Shown: positions 16,243 to 25,224, numbered from the stretch's first letter. The stretch: DNA of 64,000 bases from Pseudorhizobium xiangyangii (GCF_020531965.1 NZ_JAJAWH010000009.1:1-64000); one strand, 5' to 3'. The notes: generated by a model from the letters alone, not told the origin. Made by a program: numbers and translations.

Positions 16243-17067
16243 TTAATCCCACTCCGGCGCCAGATGCCCGGGGTTGACGATGCGGCCATCAGGGCGGGCC
16301 AGCTTGTGGATCTCCGCCATCTCTCCCTCGCCGAGCGCGAAGTCGAAGATCTCGAAGTTTTCGCGAAGGCGGCTTTCGGTGGCAGTCTTGGAAAGCGCGA
16401 TGACGTCTTTCTGCTGCACGGCCCATCGCAGCACCACCTGCGCGGCGGTCTTGCCGTGGCGCGCGCCGATGTCCTTCAGGGCAGGGTCCTGCGGCACCTT
16501 GCCGTCCGCCATCAGGTAGTAGGCCGTCACCGACATGCCGGTCCTGGTCGCCTCTGCGAGTACCTTTCTCTGGTCGAGATAGGGGTGATACTCGATCTGG
16601 TTGGTGGCGATCGGTGCATCCGACAGTTTTACCGCTTCGGCCATCAGCGCCGCCGAGAAGTTCGAAACGCCGATGTTCTTCACCTTGCCGGCTTTTCTCA
16701 GCTCGTTGAGCGCACCCATCCGGTCGGCGAGCGGCATCTCGCTTTGCGGCCAGTGAAGCAGAAGAAGGTCGACATGGTCGGTCTTCAGTTTCTGGAGGCT
16801 CTCGTCCACCGAGGCGATGAAGGCCTCATGGCCGACACGGTCGACCCAGACCTTGGTTGTCAGGAAGATATCGGCGCGAGGAACGCCGGAGCTGGCCAGG
16901 GCCGCGCCGACCGCGGCCTCGTTCTGGTAGATCTGTGCCGTGTCGACATGGCGGAAGCCGAGCTTGAGAGCTTGCGGCAGGATGCGCAGGACGTCTTCGT
17001 TCGGCATGCGGAAGGTGCCGAAGCCGAGGGCGGGAATATTGGCGCCATTCGCGCTGACTGAGTGCAT
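16243..17067 (-). CDS. Aldo/keto reductase (AKR5-like)
   Basis: A 274-aa NADPH-dependent aldo/keto reductase with the (beta/alpha)8 catalytic tetrad: Asp and Tyr in VDTAQIYQNEAAVG, Lys in TTKVWV, His in LLLHWP. TESRLRENFEIFDFALGEGEMAEI forms the C-terminal cofactor-binding region. The length and motifs suit 2,5-didehydrogluconate reductase-like enzymes, but the substrate is not determined. AAGGAG precedes the ATG. It follows the second reductase and the MFS gene in one direction. Confidence 0.9.
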   Translation of the reverse strand: MHSVSANGANIPALGFGTFRMPNEDVLRILPQALKLGFRHVDTAQIYQNEAAVGAALASSGVPRADIFLTTKVWVDRVGHEAFIASVDESLQKLKTDHVDLLLLHWPQSEMPLADRMGALNELRKAGKVKNIGVSNFSAALMAEAVKLSDAPIATNQIEYHPYLDQRKVLAEATRTGMSVTAYYLMADGKVPQDPALKDIGARHGKTAAQVVLRWAVQQKDVIALSKTATESRLRENFEIFDFALGEGEMAEIHKLARPDGRIVNPGHLAPEWD

Positions 17068-17173
17068 GGATAACTCCTTTTGGGAACGAAGCCCGGCCTG
17101 GGATCCGGGCTGGAAAGAGGCCCATTCTACATGGACCAGAATCAGGACGGATCAACCTCCGTCTTTTCAGCGA

Positions 17174-18211
17174 TCACCCTGCCAGCGGCGGGTTGAGGCG
17201 GGCAAAGCCTTCCTGCCGGCGATAGGGGAAATGCGGATAGGGCGCCGTCACCGCGCTGGCGGCATCGAGCTTTGCGACCTGCTCCGTCGTCAGCGACCAG
17301 CCGACCGCGCCAAGGTTCTGGCGAAGCTGTGCCTCGTTGCGGGCGCCGATGATCACCGAAGAGACGGTCGGCCGGCCGACAAGCCAGTTGATCGCCACCT
17401 GTGGCACCGACCGGCCCGTTTCCGCGGCAACCTCTTCCAGCGCATCGACCACCTTGTAAAGCAGTTCGTCCTCCACCGGCGGGCCGAAATCGGCCGTCTC
17501 GTGCAGGCGGCTGCCGGCTGGGACAGGCTTGGCTCGACTGATCTTGCCAGTGAGGCGACCCCAGCCGAGCGGGCTCCAGACCAGCGCGCCGAGACCCTGG
17601 TCCTCATCCAAAGGCATCAGGTCCCACTCGTAGTCGCGGCCGACGAGAGAGTAATAGACCTGGTTCGCCACGTAGCGCGTCCAGCCGTGCCGCTCGGCGG
17701 CGGCGAGCGACTTCATGATCTGCCAGCCGGAAAAATTGGAAACGCCGATGTAACGCAGTTTGCCGTCGGACACGAGCCGGTCGAGCGTCGAGACGACTTC
17801 CTCGACGGGCGTCGAGGCGTCGAAGGCGTGCAGCTGGAATATGTCGATATGGTCGGTGCCGAGCCGCTTCAGCGCGGCCTCGACCGAATCGATCAGCCGC
17901 GAGCGCGATGAACCCCAGTCGTTTGCGCCGTCGCTGACCGGCAGGCTGGCCTTGGTGGAAATCAGCACATCGTTGCGCCGCCCCTTGATCGCCTCTCCCA
18001 GCACTTCCTCCGAAGCGCCGGCCGAATAGACATCGGCCGTGTCGAACAGGTTGACGCCGGCTTCGAGACAGATGTCGACGAGGCGGCGGGCCTCCTCTAC
18101 ATCGGTCGTGCCCCAGTGGCTGAACAGTGGACCGGAGCCACCAAACGTGCCGGCTCCGAAACTCAAGACCGGCACTCTGAGGCCGGATGCGCCGAGATTG
18201 CGGTATTCCAT
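17174..18211 (-). CDS. Aldo/keto reductase (YghZ/Kvbeta-like)
   Basis: A 345-aa aldo/keto reductase of the longer bacterial class. Tetrad positions are FDTADVYSAGASEEVLG (Asp, Tyr), LISTKASLP (Lys) and FQLHAFD (His). VIIGARNEAQLRQNLGAVGWSLT is the cofactor loop. The start at 18211 (MEYRNLGASGL) has AAAGGAAC upstream; the longer open frame to 18346 runs into the MFS gene. It is 19 bp from the MFS stop, so likely co-transcribed with it. Confidence 0.9.
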   Translation of the reverse strand: MEYRNLGASGLRVPVLSFGAGTFGGSGPLFSHWGTTDVEEARRLVDICLEAGVNLFDTADVYSAGASEEVLGEAIKGRRNDVLISTKASLPVSDGANDWGSSRSRLIDSVEAALKRLGTDHIDIFQLHAFDASTPVEEVVSTLDRLVSDGKLRYIGVSNFSGWQIMKSLAAAERHGWTRYVANQVYYSLVGRDYEWDLMPLDEDQGLGALVWSPLGWGRLTGKISRAKPVPAGSRLHETADFGPPVEDELLYKVVDALEEVAAETGRSVPQVAINWLVGRPTVSSVIIGARNEAQLRQNLGAVGWSLTTEQVAKLDAASAVTAPYPHFPYRRQEGFARLNPPLAG

Positions 18212-18230
18212 GTTCCTGTTCCTTTTCGAA

Positions 18231-19415
18231 TTACTCTGCAGGGGCGAGGGCGGCACTCTCGGCGTCGTGTCTGTCCAGCCGGATGGCGAGAAGCGCAACG
18301 GCAAGGGCTCCGATCGGCACGAGGCCGGCGACGAACGTGACCGCACCGAGGCCCGGGCCGTGGTCGATCACCGCGCCGCCAAGCCACGCGCCGATGGCAT
18401 TGCCGAGGTTGAAGGCCGCGATGTTGAATGAGGATGCCAGTCCCTGGCCGGCACCTTCCGCCTTTTGCATCACCCACATCTGCAGCGGCGAGACTGTCGC
18501 GAAGGCGGCAGCGCCGAACAGGCCGATGGCGATCACGGCAAGAACCGGCTGGTGGATCGCCGCGGTCATGGCGAGAAGCACCGCGGCAAGCGTCACGAGG
18601 CTGCCGACGATCGTCGGCACGAGGTACCGGTCTGCCAGCCAGCCGCCGGCGAGGTTGCCGATCACCAGACCACCACCGAAAACGAGGAGGATCGGTGAAA
18701 CGGCGCCTTCCGAGAAGCCGGTGATCTCGGTCAGGATAGGCGCGATATAGGTGAAGCCCGCAAACACGCCGACCCACGACAGCACGGTGGTGAGCAGGCC
18801 GAGGATGACGGCGCGGCGTCCGAGCACGGCAAGCACGCCCTGCGTGGCCTCTTCCTGCGCATCCGATGCCTTGTCCTTCGGAACGAGGAGCGCAATGACG
18901 GCGAGCGCCGCAAGACCGATGAGCGTTACCGCCCAGAAGGTTGAGCGCCAGCCGTAGGCCTGGCCGAGCCATGTGCCGAAGGGAACGCCGAGGATATTGG
19001 CGACGGTTAGGCCGGTGAACATGACCGCAATGGCCGAAGCGCGTCTGTTGGGGGCCACGAGACCGGTCGCCACCACCGAGCCGACGCCGAAGAAGGAGGC
19101 ATGCGCGAAGGCGGTGAGTACGCGGGCAGCCATCAACCACCAGTAGTCGGGGGCGATGGCGCAGGCGAGATTGCCGATGGTGAAGACCACCATGAGCGCC
19201 ATCAGCAAGGTCTTTCGCGACCACTTGTCGCTGATTGCGCCGAGGATCGGCGCACCGACGACGACGCCAAGGGCATAGCCGGAAATCAGCAGGCCGGCGG
19301 CGGAAATCGAGACGCCGAGATCTTTGCTGACGTCGATGAGCAGGCCCATGATGACGAATTCCGTGACGCCGATGCCGAAGGCGCCGGCCGTCAAGGCATA
19401 GAGAGCGAGAGGCAT
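18231..19415 (-). CDS. MFS transporter (AraJ/sugar-efflux type)
   Basis: A 394-aa major-facilitator protein with 12 predicted helices. ALTAGAFGIGVTEFVIMGLL is helix 1. ISDKWSRKTLL in the loop after helix 2 and the matching LADRYLVPTIV in the second half are the duplicated MFS loop motifs. It resembles the DHA1 drug/arabinose exporters (AraJ, YdhP). It is first in an operon with two aldo/keto reductases, suggesting export and reduction of one group of carbonyl or sugar compounds. It is divergent from a LysR regulator. Confidence 0.88.
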   Translation of the reverse strand: MPLALYALTAGAFGIGVTEFVIMGLLIDVSKDLGVSISAAGLLISGYALGVVVGAPILGAISDKWSRKTLLMALMVVFTIGNLACAIAPDYWWLMAARVLTAFAHASFFGVGSVVATGLVAPNRRASAIAVMFTGLTVANILGVPFGTWLGQAYGWRSTFWAVTLIGLAALAVIALLVPKDKASDAQEEATQGVLAVLGRRAVILGLLTTVLSWVGVFAGFTYIAPILTEITGFSEGAVSPILLVFGGGLVIGNLAGGWLADRYLVPTIVGSLVTLAAVLLAMTAAIHQPVLAVIAIGLFGAAAFATVSPLQMWVMQKAEGAGQGLASSFNIAAFNLGNAIGAWLGGAVIDHGPGLGAVTFVAGLVPIGALAVALLAIRLDRHDAESAALAPAE

Positions 19416-19600
19416 TGGGTATCCTTGTCCTGTAATTCCTCGGGAGGGGAGGCATCATTCGATGCGCTGCAATATCGTCGCCCGCCACTTGCGTGTGTAG
19501 CGGCATAAGCGGATAAGGATTTGTGAAATCAGTTCACAGTTGTCGGTTTGGCCGCATATCGGATCCAGACCGGGCAGCGACGCGGGTGAAATGAAAAAGA

Positions 19601-19733
19601 CCCCTCCCAACCCTCCCCACAAGGGGGAGGGCTTAACCCGGAGCTTCCGTCCAGGCCCATTGAGGCAGGCAGGCGCCACGGGTTTCTCCCCCCTTGTGGG
19701 GGAGATGGCCTGGCAGGCCAGAGGGGGAATTTT
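19601..19733. repeat. Rhizobial intergenic inverted-repeat element
   Basis: An intergenic element with two palindromic ends: CCCTCCCCACAAGGGGGAGG (19611-19630) on the left and CTCCCCCCTTGTGGGGGAG (19686-19704) on the right. The right part runs on into GGCCTGGCAGGCCAGAGGGGG. This is a very common repeat type in Rhizobiaceae. It fills much of the 330-bp gap between the MFS and LysR genes, so the promoters must lie on either side or within it. A partial copy begins the window. Confidence 0.75.
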
Positions 19734-19745
19734 GGCTGAATAGGA

Positions 19746-20648
19746 ATGGCTCGAATGGACAACCGTGCCGGAGAAATGGAGGTCTTCGTCCTCGCCGCCG
19801 AGCTGAAAAGCTTTTCGGCCGCAGGCCGCAAGCTGAAGCTGTCGCCCTCGGCAGTCAGCAAGTTGGTGACGAGGCTGGAGGACCGGCTTGGCACCCGTCT
19901 CGTCGTGCGCTCCACCCGCACGCTTCAATTGACGCCGGAAGGCGAGACCTATCTGGCGCGCGCAAGCCGCATCCTCGCCGAGATCGCCGATACGGAGGAG
20001 ATCGTTTCGGGCGGCGGGAGGGCGTTGCCGCGTGGGGCCTTGTCGGTCAATGCATCGGTCGGCTTCGGCGAGCGCTATATCCTGCCGTTGACAGGCGAAT
20101 TCCTGAGGCTGTTTCCCGAGGTGCAGCTCGACGTCACCTTGACCGACGACACGGTTGATCTCATCCGTGAGCGCGTCGACATCGCCATCCGTCACGGGCC
20201 GCTCAGGGACTCATCGCTGATGGCGCGCAAGCTCGGCCAGAGCCCGCAGGTCGTGATCGCCTCTCCGGATTATATAGCCGAGCGCGGCATGCCGAAGACG
20301 CCGGCCGATCTCGACCTCCACAATTGCATCAACTTCAATTTCCGCCGTGCTGTGGAGGGCTGGCCTTTCCGCGATCCGGAAAGCGGCAGGGTCAATGTCC
20401 GCCCGGTTTCGGGCAGTCTCAGGGCCTCGAGCGGCTCGATCATCCGCCAGTTCTGCCTGGATGGGCTCGGCATCGGTCGCGTCGGGCGCTTCCATGTCGA
20501 GCCGGATATCGAGGCCGGCCGGCTGATGGTACTGCTGGACGATTGGAACCCGCAGGACATCGAGGAAATCCACGCCGTTTATGCCGGCCACGAGCATCTC
20601 GCGGTGCGCATCCGCGCCTTCATGGATTTTCTGGCCGAGAGGCTCTGA
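19746..20648 (+). CDS. LysR-family transcriptional regulator
   Basis: A 300-aa LysR-type regulator. The N-terminal helix-turn-helix reads FVLAAELKSFSAAGRKLKLSPSAVSKLVTRLEDRLGTRLVVRSTR. The effector domain begins near residue 95 (GALSVNASVGFGERYILP) and includes VDIAIRHGPLRDSSLMARKLG. It is divergent from the MFS/aldo-keto reductase operon, its probable target. Start 19746 or 19755 (MDNRAGE) are both possible. Confidence 0.9.
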   Translation: MARMDNRAGEMEVFVLAAELKSFSAAGRKLKLSPSAVSKLVTRLEDRLGTRLVVRSTRTLQLTPEGETYLARASRILAEIADTEEIVSGGGRALPRGALSVNASVGFGERYILPLTGEFLRLFPEVQLDVTLTDDTVDLIRERVDIAIRHGPLRDSSLMARKLGQSPQVVIASPDYIAERGMPKTPADLDLHNCINFNFRRAVEGWPFRDPESGRVNVRPVSGSLRASSGSIIRQFCLDGLGIGRVGRFHVEPDIEAGRLMVLLDDWNPQDIEEIHAVYAGHEHLAVRIRAFMDFLAERL

Positions 20649-20745
20649 GCATCAAAACATTCACGTAAACCTCTCCAAATTGTAATCCGGAACGCGCTTG
20701 CTTTTGAGGTCGATCCGGGAAATCTGAGGCCCTGGAGAGAATCGC

Positions 20746-21075
20746 ATGAATGACGAAACCAAGGACATTGCCGCGCGGCTGCGCGCGGAGATCGAAAACG
20801 CGGCAGCGCCCTCGGCGGCGGTTGCCTCCTCGGATGTCCAGGCGCTGCTTGAGCGTTACGAGGCGCTCCAGAGAGAAAATCAAGACCTGCGCAGGCAGGC
20901 GGTGAAAGGCAGCGAGATGCTCGATGCCGCTGCCGTCTTCCTCAAGGCCTATGGCGACAAGTATCTCAATCTTGTCAGTGGCGGCATTCGCCCGACCGCT
21001 ATCCTGCGCAGCGAAGTCAAGGTCATGTGGGCCGTATTCAAGGATGTCCGCGGCCTCACCGAAGCCGACGTCTGA
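20746..21075 (+). CDS. 109-aa protein of unknown function with coiled coil
   Basis: Not recognised. It is a soluble, acidic protein with a likely coiled coil at about residues 35-55 (VQALLERYEALQRENQDLRRQ) and a helical C-terminal half ending KVMWAVFKDVRGLTEADV. GGAGAG lies before the ATG. It is convergent with the phospholipase-D gene, 21 bp apart. Confidence 0.65.
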   Translation: MNDETKDIAARLRAEIENAAAPSAAVASSDVQALLERYEALQRENQDLRRQAVKGSEMLDAAAVFLKAYGDKYLNLVSGGIRPTAILRSEVKVMWAVFKDVRGLTEADV

Positions 21076-21096
21076 AGACCCGTCGCACCATCGATT

Positions 21097-22551
21097 TCAC
21101 GGAGCAGCACGACGCCGGAACTTTTTCCGCAGGAAGCTGGACGTTCGATAGCGCACACCCGCCGGTCGTTCAGGGTCCGCGAGGCTCGACTCGGCCATCA
21201 TTTCCTCGTCCGCGGTGAGATCGCGGATCGGCACCGGCCGCAGGCCTCGCCCTTGGCTCCTGTTCAGGCGTTCGATCGCATCGATCACCGACCCGCCTGA
21301 CTGATTGAGAGCGCCCTCGACCTCTTCCAGCGCGCACGACAGATGTTCCGCAAGCAGGGCGTTTCTTTCGAGGTGGATGCTCCGTCGCAACTCGGTCTGG
21401 TCGGTGCTCGCTTCCAGAATAAGGTCGCACTCGGTGTCGTAGCCCATCGATCGATTGTTGAGATTGGCCGAGCCGATTTTCAAGATCCGGTCGTCGGCAA
21501 TCATGATCTTTGCATGGACGTAGATCGGCGTTCCAACATCGTTGACCGGGTAGAAGATGCGGAAGCGGCCGTGTTCGTCGGCTTCTCGCACCAGCTTCAT
21601 CAATCGGATGCGTGCCGAATCCATGGCCTTGGCCTCCAGCCAGCCATCGGCTCCTTCCGGATTGATGAGCACGACTTCCGGCCCTTGCGGCTCGCGCAGA
21701 CGCCCGGCGATCGCCTCGGCAATCCGGCGGGACGCAAAATACTGGCTTTCGATGTAGAGTGTCTTCTCCGCTGCGGCGACGATCGCAAGCGTCGCGGTCT
21801 CGATTTCCGCCACCTGGGCGTGGTCCTGATATTCCGGCGCGGTCCGGGCAATGCCGACGTCTACGTTCTCGTATTCGACCTCCAGATCGTCCGGCCACGG
21901 GTCGCTGTCCGTCTCCGGGTGGTTTAGCTCGTCGTCCGTCGCCCTCTTCCATCGCTGGCGAGCCAGATCTCCAAGCGCGGCGGCAAGAGGGCCGGAACAA
22001 CAGCTGGTGGCGTCGTGCCAAGGCGCTGCCGTGCGTCCCGTAGGCGAGCGACGGTCGGGATCGTTCTCCCGGTGCTCGCGCGTGTCCCAGCGACCGGCTG
22101 TCATGTCGATCCCGCCGCAAAAGGCGACCTTGTCGTCGACCACCAGCAGCTTCATGTGGTGCGCGGACATTGTCGGGTGGGCGCTGTCGAGCTTCAGGTG
22201 GATGCGTTCGTTGAACAGCCAGCTCAGGATATAGAAGGGCGTCTCGCCACGGGTGAGGGATGACAGGACCCCGACATCCCATTTGAGGATGCGGATATCG
22301 ATGTCGGGGTTCTTTTTGGCGACCGAGTTGAGGAAGCGACCCAGCTTGTCCGGTTGCTTGGCCTGCTTGTTCCCCGGTTCCAGCCGGATACGCGTGTCGA
22401 AATCCCAACCGATCAGGTAGATCGAGCGCCTTGCTTTCAGCATGGATTGCTTCGCGCAGCGGAAGAAGTCGGCGGCGTCCACGATGACGGAAAAACGATC
22501 GGCGCGGGCGATACGCCAACAACTTTCGCCTTCCGCGAGGATTGATGTCAT
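21097..22551 (-). CDS. Phospholipase D/cardiolipin-synthase-like protein
   Basis: A 484-aa PLD-superfamily protein. The two HKD motifs are HHMKLLVVDD with GGIDMT in the first half, and VHAKIMIADDRILKIGSANLNNRSMGYDTE in the second. It lacks an N-terminal membrane anchor, so it is a soluble or peripheral phosphodiesterase/phosphatidyltransferase rather than a standard cardiolipin synthase. The start at 22551 (MTSILAEG) is preferred over TTG at 22566. A perfect GGAAC-N16-CGTT promoter on this strand ends 64 bp upstream, suggesting membrane-lipid remodelling under general stress. Confidence 0.85.
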   Translation of the reverse strand: MTSILAEGESCWRIARADRFSVIVDAADFFRCAKQSMLKARRSIYLIGWDFDTRIRLEPGNKQAKQPDKLGRFLNSVAKKNPDIDIRILKWDVGVLSSLTRGETPFYILSWLFNERIHLKLDSAHPTMSAHHMKLLVVDDKVAFCGGIDMTAGRWDTREHRENDPDRRSPTGRTAAPWHDATSCCSGPLAAALGDLARQRWKRATDDELNHPETDSDPWPDDLEVEYENVDVGIARTAPEYQDHAQVAEIETATLAIVAAAEKTLYIESQYFASRRIAEAIAGRLREPQGPEVVLINPEGADGWLEAKAMDSARIRLMKLVREADEHGRFRIFYPVNDVGTPIYVHAKIMIADDRILKIGSANLNNRSMGYDTECDLILEASTDQTELRRSIHLERNALLAEHLSCALEEVEGALNQSGGSVIDAIERLNRSQGRGLRPVPIRDLTADEEMMAESSLADPERPAGVRYRTSSFLRKKFRRRAAP

Positions 22552-22613
22552 GTCCAGTAGCCCCAAGCCTTCGTTTTGTCGTTACTCGCGCAAGCATAGG
22601 CACGGCGCCGAAG

Positions 22614-22638
22614 GGAACGTTTTACCGCCAGCCGAGTT
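22614..22638 (+). promoter_or_regulatory. Candidate EcfG promoter toward the 50-aa membrane peptide
   Basis: GGAAC at 22614-22618, 16 bp, then AGTT at 22635-22638. It overlaps almost exactly with an opposing promoter on the other strand and points at the small gene starting at 22668. Confidence 0.45.
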
Positions 22639-22640
22639 CC
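22616..22640 (-). promoter_or_regulatory. Candidate EcfG promoter of the phospholipase-D gene
   Basis: On the minus strand GGAAC (22640-22636), 16 bp, CGTT (22619-22616): an exact consensus match. The PLD start codon is 65 bp downstream. Confidence 0.7.
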
Positions 22641-22667
22641 CTATGGACGGAAACGAGGTACGACCCC

Positions 22668-22820
22668 ATGCAACTGGCTTTGCCGGTTATATTCCTGATG
22701 CTGATCATGGCGGTCCTCAGCGGACTTTTGGTGGCAGGCCCGGAACAAAGGCAAAGTCCGGCTATGGCGACGACATCTGCCGTTCATCGGGTCTCCGATG
22801 CTGGTCCGGAATATCCGTGA
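22668..22820 (+). CDS. Small 50-aa membrane peptide
   Basis: A 50-aa open frame starting MQLALPVIFLMLIMAVLSGLL, one strong transmembrane segment, then a polar tail. GAGGT lies 8 bp before the ATG. It starts 30 bp after an EcfG-like promoter that overlaps the divergent PLD promoter. No homolog is recognised. Short length keeps confidence moderate. Confidence 0.5.
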   Translation: MQLALPVIFLMLIMAVLSGLLVAGPEQRQSPAMATTSAVHRVSDAGPEYP

Positions 22821-22982
22821 ATAATAATTTATAAATAAAATCAAGATCTTGTTTGCTTTGTCTCCACTGCCATGAGCAGGACGCATTCTTGCGGTTTTCT
22901 AAAATTCAAGCTGGCTGGCCTGTTGCCCGGTCGGCGGAAAATCCGTGGATATTGTTTTGCGTTCTAAACCCGGAGACCTCTG

Positions 22983-23141
22983 ATGCGCTGGCCCTTTGCC
23001 CTGTTTCTGCTTTTCCTTGTCGGATGTGTCCTGAGCATCGCGCTTTTGGACAATGACGGCGTCGGGCGTATGGAAGACAGTCTGATCGAAGCCGTCCGGC
23101 CTGACCGCGCGCCCCTCCTTCCTCCACCGTCGCGCTCCTGA
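22983..23141 (+). CDS. Small 52-aa protein with N-terminal hydrophobic segment
   Basis: A 52-aa frame beginning MRWPFALFLLFLVGCVLS, either a short transmembrane anchor or a lipobox-like leader (FLVGC), followed by an acidic and then Pro-rich tail. GGAGA is 8 bp before the ATG. Nothing is recognised; the gene call rests on the leader and ribosome site. Confidence 0.4.
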   Translation: MRWPFALFLLFLVGCVLSIALLDNDGVGRMEDSLIEAVRPDRAPLLPPPSRS

Positions 23142-23404
23142 CGCCCTTGGCGCCCCGGTGCTTTGTGCGCCCGTCGTCGACTTTCCGAAAAGCGAAGCCG
23201 ATTTCGGCTCCATGCCGTAGCTCCGCCGCATGATTTTTTGTGATGGACCTATCTGCTTGCGTGCGGTTACCCGAGAAAAGGCTTCAAAAACAACCGACCG
23301 CACTTGAACGCTGGTGTCCGCGGATGGGGAGTTGCGGCAAAAATCCACTTGACGTTGCGGATGCCGCAGGACTTCACTCGGCGCCAAACCGCAAGGAGAC
23401 GCGA

Positions 23405-24283
23405 ATGCCTGTGAATACCGCACCCCGCACTGCAACCTGGACCTTTGTCGATGGCGAGTGGCTGGCAGGCAACCCGCCGCTTATCGGCCCGACATCGCAC
23501 GCCATGTGGCTGGGTTCGACGGTGTTCGACGGTGCCCGGTGGTTCGACGGCATTTCTCCCGATCTCGACCTGCATTGCCAGCGCGTCAACCGCTCCGCCA
23601 CGAACATGGGGATGAAGCCGGTCGTGGCCGCCGAGGAAATCGAGCGGCTGGCGCGGGAAGGTGTCCGGAAGTTCGACGGCAAGACGGCTATCTACATCAA
23701 GCCGATGTACTGGGCCGAGCACGGCAGCTCCTACAGCCTGGTCGCCGCCGATCCGGAATCGACGCGCTTTGCGCTCTGCCTGTTCGAGGCGCCGATGCAC
23801 GCGGCAAAGCCCTCCTCGCTGACCGTCTCCCCCTTCCGCCGTCCCAACCCGGAAGTGGCGATGACCGATGCCAAGACCGGCAGCCTCTACCCGAACAGCG
23901 GCCGGATGATCATCGAGGCGCGGTCGCGCGGTTTCGACAATGCGCTTGCGCGCGACATGAAAGGCAACGTTGCGGAAACCGCGTCCTCCAACGTCTTCAT
24001 GGTCAAGGACGGCGTGGTGATGACGCCTGTCGCCAACGGCACCTTCCTGGCCGGCATCACCCGCGCGCGCGTCACCGGTCTTCTGCGTGACGCAGGTTTC
24101 GAGGTCCGCGAAACGACGCTGACGGTGCAGGATTTCATGGCGGCCGACGAGATCTTCACCTCCGGCAACTATTCCAAGATCGTCCCGGTGACGAAGCTCG
24201 ACGATCGTGAGTTCCAGGAGGGGCCGGTAACGCGAAAGGCGCTGGCGCTTTACATGGACTGGGCCCGCGCCAAGGCGGTGTGA
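23405..24283 (+). CDS. ilvE: Branched-chain aminotransferase (PLP fold-type IV)
   Basis: A 292-aa class-IV aminotransferase. Key blocks are GSTVFDGARWFDG, YIKPMYWAEHGSS, DAKTGSLYPNSGRMIIEARSRGFDNAL (with the probable PLP lysine) and NVAETASSNVFMVKDG. It would transfer amino groups between glutamate and branched-chain 2-oxo acids; a D-amino-acid or aminodeoxychorismate relative cannot be excluded. The start at 23405 follows AAGGAGACGCG. A hairpin terminator follows. Confidence 0.85.
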   Translation: MPVNTAPRTATWTFVDGEWLAGNPPLIGPTSHAMWLGSTVFDGARWFDGISPDLDLHCQRVNRSATNMGMKPVVAAEEIERLAREGVRKFDGKTAIYIKPMYWAEHGSSYSLVAADPESTRFALCLFEAPMHAAKPSSLTVSPFRRPNPEVAMTDAKTGSLYPNSGRMIIEARSRGFDNALARDMKGNVAETASSNVFMVKDGVVMTPVANGTFLAGITRARVTGLLRDAGFEVRETTLTVQDFMAADEIFTSGNYSKIVPVTKLDDREFQEGPVTRKALALYMDWARAKAV

Positions 24284-24293
24284 AACTCGCTTC

Positions 24294-24333
24294 GGCCAAG
24301 GCGGCGGACATTGTCTCGCCGCCCTGGCCTTTT
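24294..24333 (+). terminator. Terminator after the aminotransferase gene
   Basis: A 13-bp stem with one mismatch (GGCCAAGGCGGCG / CGCCGCCCTGGCC), 10-nt loop and TTTT. Confidence 0.7.
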
Positions 24334-24369
24334 GGCGCCTGGCACTGCCAGGAGTGAGCACTGTGTCCT

Positions 24370-25116
24370 TCAAACCACGCGCACCGCCGCTGTTCCGATG
24401 ATGATCAGCGAGACGGCGATCATCAGCGGCTTCACGGGCAGCTTCCGCACCACCAGTGCACCCAACGGCGCCGCCAGCACGCCGCCCAGGATCAAGCCGA
24501 TCGCGGAGGAAAGCTCCGACCAGCCCAGCGTCAGTATGAAGGTGGCCGAGATGACGGTGGTGACGGCGAACTCGGTCAGGTTGGTCGAGCCGATCACCTT
24601 CTTCGCGTCATGGCCTCGCCCAAGCAGGCTGCTGGTGACGATTGGACCCCATCCGCCACCACCCATGGCATCGAGCAGGCCGCCAATGCCTCCGACATAG
24701 GGGATGATCCAGTCGCGCACGTCGCGGGGCCATTTCGGCTGAAAGGCCTTGTAGAGGATGAATAGGCCGACGCCGATCAGGTAGAGCGAGACGATGGGCT
24801 CGATCATCTCGCCATCGATATTCGACAACAGGAAAGCCCCGAGGGCGCCGCCGATCATGCCGGCCGGCGCCAGCCGCACCACGAGCCGCCAGTCGACATT
24901 GCGGTGGTAGAGGTGCGAAAGCCCGGAGGCGGCGGTGGTAAAACACTCGGTCACATGGGTCATGGCGCTGGCCACGGCAGGGGGCACGCCCACGGCCAGC
25001 AGGCTGGTCGTCGTCAGCACGCCGAAAGCCATGCCCAGCGCGCCATCGACAATCTGCGCCAGAAAGCCGATCAGCACGAAAGTCAGGAAGTCGGACGTCA
25101 GAAAGTCGAACGACAT
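24370..25116 (-). CDS. TauE/SafE (TSUP) family membrane transporter
   Basis: A 248-aa membrane protein with about eight helices in two repeats. Repeat signatures are GFLAQIVDGALGMAFGV near the N-terminus and YVGGIGGLLDAMGGGGWGPIVTSSLL in the second half. The TSUP family moves sulfur compounds or other organic anions. The substrate cannot be read here. Confidence 0.88.
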   Translation of the reverse strand: MSFDFLTSDFLTFVLIGFLAQIVDGALGMAFGVLTTTSLLAVGVPPAVASAMTHVTECFTTAASGLSHLYHRNVDWRLVVRLAPAGMIGGALGAFLLSNIDGEMIEPIVSLYLIGVGLFILYKAFQPKWPRDVRDWIIPYVGGIGGLLDAMGGGGWGPIVTSSLLGRGHDAKKVIGSTNLTEFAVTTVISATFILTLGWSELSSAIGLILGGVLAAPLGALVVRKLPVKPLMIAVSLIIIGTAAVRVV

Positions 25117-25224
25117 GCCGGATCCTTGCCCGTTAGCGGTCGCGATGAAAGCCGTAGTGCGGGAAAAAGTTCCAATTTGTGACGAATATGCGGAAGGCTA
25201 TGAAGCGGCAGGCGGCCAAAACCG

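Noticed and set aside
18163-19506. 447-codon frame on the minus strand over the MFS gene
   Set aside because: It is rich in Arg, Pro and His with no domain; the overlapping MFS frame is clearly the real one.
20689-20712. GGAAC before the 109-aa gene as an EcfG promoter
   Set aside because: No CGTT or TT at 16-18 bp after it.
25147-25171. Minus-strand GGAAC before the TSUP gene
   Set aside because: TT occurs at 18 bp but the -10 quartet is GCTT; too weak to list.
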